Shown: positions 6,774 through 13,682 of the stretch, piece after piece
How the letters are laid out: each line of letters starts with the position of its first letter
How positions within the stretch are numbered: position 1 is the first letter of the stretch
NCBI GenBank assembly: GCA_964526325.1
Contig: CAZGKM010000020.1
Location: forward strand, 1-21,716
Direction of reading: 5' to 3'
From: JACPHD01 sp964526325
Lineage (GTDB): Bacteria; Patescibacteriota; Patescibacteriia; Patescibacteriales; GWC2-42-12
Length of the DNA: 21,716 nt
Made by a program: the position numbers and the translations under genes
Notes under the pieces: generated by a model
Database searches by the model: none
Seen by the model: only the letters and a program-made list of their open reading frames with translations
What the model was told of the DNA's origin: nothing

Positions 6774-8072
6774 ATGTCTGACATAACCAACGCAATGAAA
6801 CAAATTTGCGAAGAGAAAAATTTAAGCTATGAGGCGGTAATTGAGACGATTGAGTCGGCTTTGGCCGCGGCTTACCGCAAGGATTTTGGCGAAAAAAACC
6901 AAAATATTAAGGTTGAGTTTGATCCGGAGACCGGAAAATCCAAAGTTTTTGACGTTAAAACAGTTGTGGAAGATATGCCCGAGGAAGTTGAAAGTGATGG
7001 AGAAAAAGATGAAGAGAAAAAAACCGAAGCCGTGGAGGCGGGAACCAAGGCCGATCAAGAAGCGCCAGAAGAAGAAGTTAGAAAATTCAATCCTAAAACC
7101 GAATTGCAGATTAAAGACGCTAAAGAGATAAAAAAGACAGCTAAAGTCGGCGATGTTATAAAAACCAAACTGGAAATTCCGGCCGATTACGGCCGTATGG
7201 CCGCGCAAACCGCCAAACAAGTAATAATTCAAAAATTAAGAGAAGCTGAACGCGAAATGATTTTTAGCGAATTTAAAAATAAAGAGCATGAAGTCGTAGC
7301 CGGAGTTGTGCAAAGGCGAGAAGGCAGAATTGTTTTAGTGGATTTGGATAAAGCCGTAGGCGTTTTACCGTCAGAAGAACAGATTATGAACGAAAGATAC
7401 CGCCCGGGAGACCGGATAAAAGTTTATGTTAAACAAGTCGGTATTACGCCTAAGGGGCCGGAAATTCTTTTATCCCGCACTTCGGATGAAATATTAAAAA
7501 AAGTATTTTATTTGGAAATACCCGAGGTTTCTAACGGGTTGGTTGAAATAAAGGCAGTGGCGCGCGAAGCCGGCAGCCGCTCTAAAGTAGCGGTTTCGGC
7601 TACCAGCGAAAACGTTGATCCAATCGGTTCTTGCGTAGGGCAAAGAGGTTCAAGAATACAAACTATTATTTCCGAGTTGGGCGGAGAAAAAATCGATATT
7701 ATTGAATATGATGAAGATTTAGCCAAATTTATCGGCCACGCTTTAGCTCCGGCTAAAATTCTAAACGTAGAGATTAATAATGAAGAAAAGAAAGCCGTAG
7801 TTAAGGTAGCCGAAGACCAACTGTCTTTAGCTATCGGCCGAGAAGGGCAAAACGTTAGATTGGCAGCTCGTTTAACCGGTTGTAAACTAGATATTGTCGG
7901 CGAAAAAGAAAAAGCGGAGAATGTTAAAGTTGAAGAAACGGTTAAAGCTGAAGCTGAAACTGAAGTTAAAGCTGAATCCGAGGCTGAAATTAAATCTGAA
8001 GATGAAATTAAAGACAAAACTAAAGTTACGCCAGAGAAAAAAGCTAAAAAAAGTAAAAAATCAAAAGAATAA
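6774..8072 (+). CDS. nusA: Transcription termination/antitermination factor NusA
   Basis: A 432-residue protein from ATG 6774. A TTG start at 6723 would place the N-terminus inside the terminator hairpin and adds a hydrophobic extension absent from NusA. Domains: RNA-polymerase-binding N-terminal domain (1-165) with an acidic, low-complexity insertion (about 67-105), S1 (about 170-238), KH1 with GSCVGQRGSR (286-295), KH2 with LAIGREGQN (352-360), and a Lys/Glu repeat tail (about 378-432). NusA binds RNA polymerase and nascent RNA, promoting pausing, hairpin-dependent termination and antitermination. The tail comes from degenerate GCTGAA-type repeats and replaces the acidic repeats of proteobacterial NusA. 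Its leader contains a terminator, suggesting autoregulation. Confidence 0.95.
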   Translation: MSDITNAMKQICEEKNLSYEAVIETIESALAAAYRKDFGEKNQNIKVEFDPETGKSKVFDVKTVVEDMPEEVESDGEKDEEKKTEAVEAGTKADQEAPEEEVRKFNPKTELQIKDAKEIKKTAKVGDVIKTKLEIPADYGRMAAQTAKQVIIQKLREAEREMIFSEFKNKEHEVVAGVVQRREGRIVLVDLDKAVGVLPSEEQIMNERYRPGDRIKVYVKQVGITPKGPEILLSRTSDEILKKVFYLEIPEVSNGLVEIKAVAREAGSRSKVAVSATSENVDPIGSCVGQRGSRIQTIISELGGEKIDIIEYDEDLAKFIGHALAPAKILNVEINNEEKKAVVKVAEDQLSLAIGREGQNVRLAARLTGCKLDIVGEKEKAENVKVEETVKAEAETEVKAESEAEIKSEDEIKDKTKVTPEKKAKKSKKSKE

Positions 8073-8085
8073 AATTACAATAAAT

Positions 8086-8206
8086 TTTCAATTTTCAATT
8101 ATCAATTTTCAAACAATTTTCAATTCTTTAATTTCTAATGAAGGTTTATTTGGAAATTAAAACATTAATTTATTGTTTAAAAATTAGAAATTAGAAATTG
8201 AAAATT
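8086..8206. repeat. AT-rich heptad-like inverted repeat region
   Basis: Left part: ATTTTCA repeated at near 7-base intervals (about 8086-8125), then AATTTCTAAT. Right part: ATTAGAAATTAGAAATTG and AAAATT (8184-8206), roughly the reverse complement. The nusA-hppA gap (8073-8231) holds little else. A near-identical 20-base piece recurs at 12250-12269, overlapping the smpB stop. Such A/T repeats are common between Parcubacteria genes. Confidence 0.55.
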
Positions 8207-8219
8207 CATAATTTATAAT
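8191..8219 (+). promoter_or_regulatory. Possible hppA promoter
   Basis: TTAGAA (8191-8196), a 17-base spacer, and a perfect TATAAT (8214-8219) lie 12 bases before the hppA ATG, giving a leader of about 6 bases. The A/T-rich repeat background makes chance matches likely. Confidence 0.35.
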
Positions 8220-8231
8220 TATAAAAAATCT

Positions 8232-10223
8232 ATGTCTCTAATTACTTTATTAATCCTCGGCAGCGCAGCGCTAGCCATTATTTATGGAGCTATTTTAATT
8301 AAATTAGTCTTGCGTTTGCCGGCCGGCAATGAAAAAATGCAATTTATTGCCAAAGCTATCCAGGAGGGAGCTAAAGCATATTTAAATCGTCAATATAAAA
8401 CTATCGCGGCAGTCGCGGCTGTTATTTTTTTAATTATCGGTTTTATACCTAAATTGGGCTGGACTATGGCTTTAGCATTTTTGCTTGGCGCTTTTTTATC
8501 GGCTTTAACCGGTTATATCGGCATGAATATTTCCGTGCGCGCTAACGTCAGAACGGCCGAAGCGGCCAGAGGCGGTTTAGCCAAAGCTTTAAGCGTAGCG
8601 GTTCAAGGAGGCAATGTGACCGGTATGCTGGTCGTCGGCCTGGCGCTACTCGGCACAGCCGGTTTTTATTTTGTAACTCGCGATACCCATGCTTTAATCG
8701 GTTTAGGTTTCGGCGGCTCTTTAATTTCCATTTTTGCGCGTCTGGGCGGCGGAATTTTTACTAAAGCCGCAGACGTGGGCGCTGATTTGGTTGGTAAAGT
8801 TGAAGCCGGTATTCCGGAAGATGATCCGCGTAATCCGGCGGTCATCGCCGATAATGTCGGCGATAATGTCGGCGATTGCGCCGGCATGGCGGCTGATTTA
8901 TTTGAAACTTACGTAGTCACTTGCATCGCCACCATGATTTTAGGGTCGCTCTTATTCGTGGGTTTTCAAAATGCCGTGCTTTATCCTTTGGTCATCGGCG
9001 CAGTTTCCATTATAACTTCAATTATCGGCAGTTTTTTCATAAAACTAGGCCGTAGCCAAAATATCATGGGAGCTTTATATAAAGGCTTGATTGTAGCCGG
9101 TGTTCTGGCCGGTATGGCTTTTTATCCTATAACCAATTGGCTGATGGCGGACAACGGAACTTACAGCGTTATGAATTTATATTTAGCTTCGCTCGTTGGT
9201 TTAGCGGTAACCGCGGCCATGGTAGTAATTACCGAGTATTACACTTCAAAAAGTTACGCGCCGGTTAAGTCAATAGCGGAAGCTTCAAGAACCGGCCACG
9301 GCACCAATATTATCGCCGGCTTGGCTGTTTCCATGAAATCAACGGTTTGGCCCATGCTAGTAATCGTGGTCGCTATTTTAAGCGCTTACAGCTTAGCCGG
9401 ACTTTACGGCGTAGCCATCGCGGTTATGGCCATGTTATCCATGGCCGGTATAATTGTGACCATTGATTCTTATGGTCCGATTACCGATAACGCCGGCGGC
9501 ATTGCCGAGATGGCGGAAATGGGCGACGACGTTCGCGCGGTAACCGACCCGTTGGACGCGGTCGGCAACACGACTAAAGCCGTGACTAAAGGTTATGCTA
9601 TCGGTTCGGCCGCTTTAGCCGCTTTAGTGCTATTCGCCGATTACACTCATAGTATTCCGGACACTTATCAATTTTTAATTAATGACCCGAAAGTTTTAGC
9701 CGGTTTATTTTTAGGCGGGTTGTTGCCATATTATTTCGGCGCTTTAGCCATGCAGGCGGTCGGCCGGGCGGCTGGCGCGGTGGTTGAAGAAGTAAGAGCG
9801 CAGTTTAAAGCTAAACCCGGCATTATGGCCGGGACGGAAAAACCCGATTATGGCCGGACCGTGGATATCGTAACCAAAGCTGCGATTGGCGAAATGATTA
9901 TACCGGCCTTGATTCCGGTGGCCGCTCCGATTTTAGTCGGTTTTATTTTGGGCGTTGAAGCTTTGGGCGGATTATTAGTCGGTTCAATTGTAACGGGAAT
10001 CTTTATGGCCATTTCCATGACGAGTGGCGGAGGGGCCTGGGATAATGCCAAAAAATATATTGAAGACGGAAATTTCGGCGGCAAAGGTTCGGACGCGCAT
10101 AAAGCGGCCGTGACCGGCGATACTGTCGGAGATCCCTATAAAGATACCGCCGGCCCGGCGATTAATCCGATGATAAAGATATTAAATATAGTGGCGTTGT
10201 TGATTGTGGGATTATTAATCTAA
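8232..10223 (+). CDS. hppA: Membrane H+-translocating pyrophosphatase, K+-independent type
   Basis: A 663-residue protein with about 16 membrane segments. It hydrolyses pyrophosphate and pumps ions across the cytoplasmic membrane. The substrate loop runs from D181 in DVGADLVGKVEAGIPEDDPR through NVGDNVGDCAGMAADLFETY. Other signatures are ITDNAGGIAEMAEM, TSGGGAWDNAKKYIE and GDTVGDPYKDTAGPA. K449 in GNTTKAVTKG marks the K+-independent class; K+-dependent enzymes have Ala there, and Na+ pumps are of that type. H+ pumping is thus expected. In organisms with reduced energy metabolism this enzyme recovers energy from pyrophosphate. Length is normal to slightly short. No strong terminator follows; repeats fill the downstream gap. 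Confidence 0.96.
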   Translation: MSLITLLILGSAALAIIYGAILIKLVLRLPAGNEKMQFIAKAIQEGAKAYLNRQYKTIAAVAAVIFLIIGFIPKLGWTMALAFLLGAFLSALTGYIGMNISVRANVRTAEAARGGLAKALSVAVQGGNVTGMLVVGLALLGTAGFYFVTRDTHALIGLGFGGSLISIFARLGGGIFTKAADVGADLVGKVEAGIPEDDPRNPAVIADNVGDNVGDCAGMAADLFETYVVTCIATMILGSLLFVGFQNAVLYPLVIGAVSIITSIIGSFFIKLGRSQNIMGALYKGLIVAGVLAGMAFYPITNWLMADNGTYSVMNLYLASLVGLAVTAAMVVITEYYTSKSYAPVKSIAEASRTGHGTNIIAGLAVSMKSTVWPMLVIVVAILSAYSLAGLYGVAIAVMAMLSMAGIIVTIDSYGPITDNAGGIAEMAEMGDDVRAVTDPLDAVGNTTKAVTKGYAIGSAALAALVLFADYTHSIPDTYQFLINDPKVLAGLFLGGLLPYYFGALAMQAVGRAAGAVVEEVRAQFKAKPGIMAGTEKPDYGRTVDIVTKAAIGEMIIPALIPVAAPILVGFILGVEALGGLLVGSIVTGIFMAISMTSGGGAWDNAKKYIEDGNFGGKGSDAHKAAVTGDTVGDPYKDTAGPAINPMIKILNIVALLIVGLLI

Positions 10224-10224
10224 T

Positions 10225-10269
10225 TGTCATTGCGAGTGAGGAGCGTTAGCGACGACGAAGCAATCTCTG
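10225..10269. repeat. Dispersed intergenic repeat with ATTGC / GCAAT ends
   Basis: TTGTCATTGCGAG leads into GAGCGTTAGCGACGACGAAG and CAATCTC, starting 2 bases after hppA. This GTCATTGCGAG...AGCGACGAAGCAATCTC pattern is a recurrent intergenic repeat type in many bacterial genomes. The ends are complementary (ATTGC/GCAAT). It begins a 190-base composite block. Confidence 0.6.
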
Positions 10270-10305
10270 GTTTTTTAGTAAAACATTCGTGACGCTTCGC
10301 TAGGA

Positions 10306-10331
10306 CTTACTTTCTGTAACCAGAAAGTAAG
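10306..10331. repeat. Perfect 11-bp hairpin in the hppA-tig gap
   Basis: CTTACTTTCTG (10306-10316), a TAAC loop, and CAGAAAGTAAG (10321-10331) are fully complementary. No T-run follows, so it is not a standard terminator. It sits between the ATTGC repeat and a larger inverted repeat. Confidence 0.7.
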
Positions 10332-10340
10332 CAAAGAGTT

Positions 10341-10415
10341 TTGGGGCGCTTCAATGCGCTATCACGTTGATTGTTCTAATCTCTGTAAACCTTGGCGCTT
10401 AGTTCAGCGCCCCAA
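10341..10415. repeat. Inverted repeat TTGGGGCGCT / AGCGCCCCAA
   Basis: Ten-base arms at 10341-10350 and 10406-10415 are perfectly complementary around a 55-base loop that also contains TGCGC and GGCGC pairs. It is more GC-rich than its surroundings. With the two preceding repeats it fills the 241-base hppA-tig gap; no gene is seen there. Confidence 0.6.
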
Positions 10416-10464
10416 TCCCCATGGTGATTTTAATAGGTACCATTATTAAATAATAGTTATAAAT

Positions 10465-11754
10465 ATGAATATAATCAAAAAAGACCTAGGCAAGTCGCAA
10501 ATAGAACTGACCGTGGAATTAACGATTGAAGAATTCAAGCCGTATATTTTGCGCGGTGCGGAAAAAGTTTCATCGGAAGTTAAGATTGAAGGTTTCCGCC
10601 CGGGCAAAGCGCCTTACGAAGTTTTAAAAAATAAAATCGGCGAGATGACGATTTTAGAAGAAAGCGCGCGTATTGCTATTGATAAAACTTTAGACAAAGT
10701 AATTAAGGAAAACATTGTTGGCCAGATTGTCGGCCAGCCGCAGGTTAATATTACCAAATTGGCGCCGGATAACCCCATGGAATATAAGATGGTTATAAGC
10801 CTGCTACCTGAAGTTAAACTAGGCAATTACAAGGGTTTAAAAATAAAACAAGCGCCGGCAGAAGTAAAAGACGAGGAAGTGGAAAAATTAATTTCCGAAT
10901 TGCGCGAGATGCGCGCCAGCGAAGTAATTTCCGAAGCGGAAATTAAGGACGGCAATCGGGTAATTATGGATATTGAAATATTCATAGATAAAGTACCGGT
11001 TGAAGGCGGCCAGGGCAAGGGCGCCGGCTTAATTGTCGGCAAGAATTATATTATTCCCGGTTTTGACAAAAAGATAATCGGAGCGAAAAAGGGAGATACG
11101 AGGGAATTCAGCTTGCCTTATCCGGCTGACTATCATGATAAAAATTTAGCCGGTAAAATGGCCGAATTTAAGGTAAAAATCAAAGAAGTTTATAACCGGA
11201 TACTACCGGAAGTAAACGAAGAGATGGCTAAAGGTTTTGGCTTAAAAAACGTTGAGGAATTAAAAAGCAATATTAAAAAAAGCCTGTTGGCGGAAAAACA
11301 GCAAAAAGCCACGCAAGAGAGCGAAGCGGCTATGCTAGATAAAATTATTGGCGCGTCAAAATTCGCCGATATTCCAGAAACTTTAATAAAGCACGAAGCT
11401 GAAGTTATGATCAGCGAGTTGGAATATAATGTTAAGACTCAAGGCGGTAAGTTTGATGATTATTTAAGCCATCTTAAAAAAACGCGCGAACAGATTATGC
11501 TGGAATTAATGCCCGACGCGGTAAAAAGAGTTAAAGTGTCTTTGGTTATTAGGGAAGTCGCCGGTTTAGAAAAGATTTCGGCCAGCCACGAAGAAGTCCA
11601 TAAAGCGATTGATGATATTTTAAAGCAGTATAAAGATAATGAAACCGTCATAGAACGGGTTAAAAGCCATGCTTATCATGATTACGTTGAGAATAATTTG
11701 ACCGGTAAAAAGGTTGTTGAAAAGTTAAGGGAGTGGAATGTGGAGAAAAATTAA
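10465..11754 (+). CDS. tig: Trigger factor (ribosome-bound chaperone, FKBP-type PPIase)
   Basis: A 429-residue protein, the usual length. The N-terminal ribosome-binding domain (1-about 115) has the signature GFRPGKAP at the L23-docking loop. A central FKBP-type prolyl isomerase domain (about 150-245) includes KDGNRVIMDIEIFID, LIVGKNYIIPGFDKKIIGAKKGD and PADYHDKNLAGKMAEFKV. A helical C-terminal chaperone domain (about 250-429) follows. It binds nascent chains at the tunnel exit. The ATG at 10465 follows an A/T-rich leader. smpB starts 30 bases after the stop, so the two are probably one transcript of ribosome-associated quality-control functions. Confidence 0.95.
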   Translation: MNIIKKDLGKSQIELTVELTIEEFKPYILRGAEKVSSEVKIEGFRPGKAPYEVLKNKIGEMTILEESARIAIDKTLDKVIKENIVGQIVGQPQVNITKLAPDNPMEYKMVISLLPEVKLGNYKGLKIKQAPAEVKDEEVEKLISELREMRASEVISEAEIKDGNRVIMDIEIFIDKVPVEGGQGKGAGLIVGKNYIIPGFDKKIIGAKKGDTREFSLPYPADYHDKNLAGKMAEFKVKIKEVYNRILPEVNEEMAKGFGLKNVEELKSNIKKSLLAEKQQKATQESEAAMLDKIIGASKFADIPETLIKHEAEVMISELEYNVKTQGGKFDDYLSHLKKTREQIMLELMPDAVKRVKVSLVIREVAGLEKISASHEEVHKAIDDILKQYKDNETVIERVKSHAYHDYVENNLTGKKVVEKLREWNVEKN

Positions 11755-11784
11755 TATTCCCAAGCAATTCCGAATTTAAAACAT

Positions 11785-12258
11785 ATGTCCGTACTGGCTT
11801 ATAACAAACGCGCCAATTTTGATTATGATATCCAAGAAACTTATGAAGCCGGCTTGGTCTTATTGGGCTATGAAGTTAAATCCGTTAAAACCGGGCATGT
11901 AAGCTTGAAAGGCAGTTATGTAACTTTTAAAAAAAATAAAAATAAAAATTTGCCTGAAGCTCATCTGATAAACGCCCATATTCCTCTATATAAGTTCGCG
12001 GGAGACCGGCCGGATTACGATCCGACCAGATCAAGAAAATTACTCTTAAAAAAGAAAGAAATCGCTTATTTAATGGGGAAAAAAGACGAACAAGGCTTGA
12101 CATTGGTGCCTATAAAAATATATACTAAGCATAGTTTTATTAAGCTTGAATTCGGCATAGGCAAGGGCAGAAAAAAACATGATAAACGGGAGGTAATAAA
12201 AAAAAGAGAGTTGGATAGGACAATCAGGACTTTAACAAAAAATAGTTTTAGAAATTAG
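11785..12258 (+). CDS. smpB: SsrA-binding protein SmpB
   Basis: A 157-residue protein of standard length. The N-terminal block has YNKRANFDYDIQETYEAG and LLGYEVKSVKTGHVSLKGSYV, the middle has NAHIPLYKFAGDRPDYDPTRSRKLLLKK, and the tail has GKGRKKHDKREVIKKRELDR. SmpB is an OB-fold protein that delivers Ala-tmRNA to stalled ribosomes, its basic C-tail reading the empty mRNA channel. The tmRNA gene starts 27 bases downstream, a classic pairing that supports both calls. The last codons (Arg-Asn-TAG) lie within a copy of the A/T repeat also found at 8186-8205. Confidence 0.97.
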   Translation: MSVLAYNKRANFDYDIQETYEAGLVLLGYEVKSVKTGHVSLKGSYVTFKKNKNKNLPEAHLINAHIPLYKFAGDRPDYDPTRSRKLLLKKKEIAYLMGKKDEQGLTLVPIKIYTKHSFIKLEFGIGKGRKKHDKREVIKKRELDRTIRTLTKNSFRN

Positions 12259-12269
12259 AAGTTGAAAAT
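12250..12269 (+). repeat. Second copy of the AT-rich repeat unit, overlapping the smpB stop
   Basis: The 20 bases here match 8186-8205 at 19 positions (G for A at the twelfth base). The copy begins in the next-to-last sense codon of smpB and supplies its TAG stop. Confidence 0.6.
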
Positions 12270-12284
12270 AAAAAATTTTTGCTT

Positions 12285-12668
12285 GGGGATGCCAGGCATC
12301 GATAATAAAATTTTTTAAAGCATTCAGAAGTGCTCATCAGGGGCGCCACTTTAAACCGCGCTTGAAACAAAATAAGCGTCAAAAACTTATTCAGCAAAGC
12401 GACATTTTCTTGGAAAATGCCGGCCTTTGCGCCCGTTGCCGCTTAACAGCCGCAACCATCCGCCCGAACGCTGCCTAGGCGCCGGATACGGGTGTTATAT
12501 TTTAGGATCGAATAATCGGTTGCTTTAGCCGATTATTTTAAAAAATTAAAGCTGGTTAACGCCGATTTTGTCCGGTTTTTACGGTGTTAGCGAGAAAATA
12601 AATCGTTCTAATCTGTAAACATGTTTTAAGAAATTTATTAGACAGGGGTTCAATTCCCCTCATCTCCA
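12285..12668 (+). ncRNA. ssrA: Transfer-messenger RNA (tmRNA)
   Basis: The 5' GGGGATG (12285-12291) pairs with CATCTCC (12661-12667) as a tRNA-like acceptor stem with one G-U pair. The discriminator is A12668, and CCA is not fully encoded. The T-arm AGGGG-TTCAATT-CCCCT precedes it. The tag frame ends GCCTTTGCGCCCGTTGCCGC then T-TAA (stop 12444-12446), giving ...AFAPVAA, and GC-rich pseudoknot-like sequence follows. The frame is open upstream to a TGA at 12363. The resume codon is not certain: GCG at 12399 gives a 15-residue tag ATFSWKMPAFAPVAA, while positions near 12378-12381 (after GTC, as in E. coli) give 21-22 residues. Length 384 and location after smpB support the call. Confidence 0.93.
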
Positions 12669-12674
12669 CAGTTT

Positions 12675-12758
12675 GCCCGGGTGGCGAAACTGGTATACGC
12701 AAGAGACTTAAAATCTCTCGAAGGCAACTTCGTGCGGGTTCGATTCCCGCCCCGGGCA
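12675..12758 (+). tRNA. tRNA-Leu (anticodon UAA)
   Basis: GCCCGGG pairs with CCCGGGC (12751-12757), discriminator A12758. The anticodon stem AGAGA/TCTCT holds loop CTTAAAA with UAA at 12709-12711. A long variable arm (GAAGGCAACTTC region) is typical of class II tRNA-Leu, and the T-loop is GGTTCGATTCC. CCA is not encoded. It starts 6 bases after the tmRNA and is probably processed from the same transcript. Confidence 0.96.
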
Positions 12759-12808
12759 CTAGGCACAAGTTTGCAATTTATGTTTTTTCATAGTTTTTAA
12801 AAATTAGA

Positions 12809-12866
12809 GGGCAAGCGCGCAAAAATCAGCGGGCTTGCCCGCCGAAGCTTTTGCGATAGCAAAAGC
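12809..12866 (+). other. Structured spacer between tRNA-Leu and tRNA-Gly
   Basis: Three stems are possible: GGGCAAGC (12809-12816) with GCTTGCCC (12833-12840); GCGGG (12829-12833) with CCCGC (12838-12842); and GCTTTTGC (12847-12854) with GCAAAAGC (12859-12866) around GATA. CCCGCC (12838-12843) is also complementary to GGCGGG (12870-12875), the first bases of tRNA-Gly. It may be a processing or folding signal. Confidence 0.5.
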
Positions 12867-12870
12867 GTAG

Positions 12871-12945
12871 GCGGGTATCGTATAATGGTTATTATATTAC
12901 CTTGCCAAGGTAGAGATACGGGTTCGATTCCCGTTACCCGCTCCA
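12871..12945 (+). tRNA. tRNA-Gly (anticodon GCC), CCA encoded
   Basis: GCGGGTA pairs with TACCCGC (12935-12941), discriminator T12942, and CCA is encoded at 12943-12945, unlike the neighbouring tRNA-Leu. The anticodon loop TTGCCAA has GCC at 12904-12906. D-arm and T-arm (CGGGTTCGATTCCCG) are normal. A terminator follows 3 bases later. Confidence 0.96.
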
Positions 12946-12948
12946 AAT

Positions 12949-12980
12949 AAAAAAGAACCAGTCTTCGCTGGTTCTTTTTT
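12949..12980. terminator. Bidirectional terminator between tRNA-Gly and the sigma gene
   Basis: AAAAAAGAACCAG pairs with CTGGTTCTTTTTT around TCTTCG, giving a 13-bp stem with A-run and T-run on opposite sides. It can serve both the rightward RNA genes and the leftward sigma factor gene. Confidence 0.85.
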
Positions 12981-13039
12981 ATTTTAATTATTTGTATAAT
13001 TTTGTTCGGCCTGCTCTCAACGCGAATAACCGTTTTTGT

Positions 13040-13552
13040 TTACGCATAACTGAATAATAATTTAAGTTTTTCAAGCCCTCGATGCAGTTGCACGGCGATA
13101 GAATTTTTTGATTGCCCGGTAATAAGGGACATTTCTTCAAGCGATAAATCTTGTGTATACTTCATACGTATCACTTTTTTATATTTTTCTGGCAGGCGCT
13201 GAGTTAAAAGAAGCGCAGCTTTTCCGTCCAGACAATTTAAAAGCCGTTCGGAATGGTCAACGCTCGGTTGAATTCCTTTTTCGATTAGCGCGTCGAGCGA
13301 GGTCGTTTTGCGTTTTCTATATTCATCTACGATAAGGTTATTAAGGACATGATAAAGAAAAGCTTTCATCACCTCAATATTACCGCCTCTAAGAAGGTAT
13401 TTCCAAGTTTTTATAAAAGTTTCCTGCACCAGGTCTTCACTGTTTTGGCGGTTGCTCACCTTGAAAAAAGCGTATTGTTTAAGCTTTTTCTCATAGTTAT
13501 GGTAGGCTACGGTTAATATTGTTTGTTGTGCTGCCTCTTGTTTCGGGGACAT
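13040..13552 (-). CDS. ECF-type sigma-70 family RNA polymerase sigma factor
   Basis: A 170-residue protein with only the two domains of ECF (group IV) sigma factors. Sigma-2 (about 20-83) has NSEDLVQETFIKTW and FLYHVLNNLIVDEYRKRK (-10 recognition and core binding). After a linker, sigma-4 (about 116-167) has LPEKYKKVIRMKY and LSLEEMSLITGQSKNSIAVQ (helix-turn-helix for the -35), then LHRGLEKLKLLF. No anti-sigma gene is adjacent, and no membrane or zinc anti-sigma domain is fused. It faces a rightward locus whose units carry four copies of TGTAAT-N16-CGGY, the likely target. Its ATG (13552, complement) lacks a Shine-Dalgarno sequence. Repeated GTAATA lies upstream on its coding strand. Confidence 0.9.
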   Translation of the reverse strand: MSPKQEAAQQTILTVAYHNYEKKLKQYAFFKVSNRQNSEDLVQETFIKTWKYLLRGGNIEVMKAFLYHVLNNLIVDEYRKRKTTSLDALIEKGIQPSVDHSERLLNCLDGKAALLLTQRLPEKYKKVIRMKYTQDLSLEEMSLITGQSKNSIAVQLHRGLEKLKLLFSYA

Positions 13553-13578
13553 ATATTTAAACTAAATTGGCAAGGTTC

Positions 13579-13681
13579 TATTACGCGAGTATTACAGCGG
13601 TGCTATTACAATGGAAATATATCCATATTCCTGCGTGTAAAAATCGCGCTGGCTTGATTTCTGCCATTACGTCGGCATTAC
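13579..13681. repeat. ATTAC direct repeats upstream of the sigma gene
   Basis: ATTAC occurs at 13580, 13591, 13605, 13666 and 13677. Two pairs have the same 11-base period with ATTACG-N5-ATTACA (13580-13596 and 13666-13682 region). Read on the sigma coding strand, three are GTAATA, the -35-like half of the motif found in front of the rightward genes. They could be sigma or regulator binding sites; exact partners at the right spacing are not seen. Confidence 0.4.
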
Positions 13682-13682
13682 A

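Noticed and set aside
7894..8160. Lys/Leu-rich frame at the end of nusA
   Set aside because: Shifted reading of the repetitive Lys/Glu codons of the NusA tail, continuing into the A/T repeat.
10306..10331. Terminator for hppA
   Set aside because: Perfect stem, but no T-run follows (GCAAAG), so it is treated as a repeat.
12556..12768. Minus-strand 70-codon frame with GAGIEPARS and MRGIEPLS
   Set aside because: It is antisense to the tmRNA 3' end and tRNA-Leu. These phrases are well-known spurious translations of reverse-complement T-arms.
13579..13681. CRISPR-like short repeats
   Set aside because: Units are only 5-6 bases with irregular spacing, with no long repeats, spacers or cas genes.
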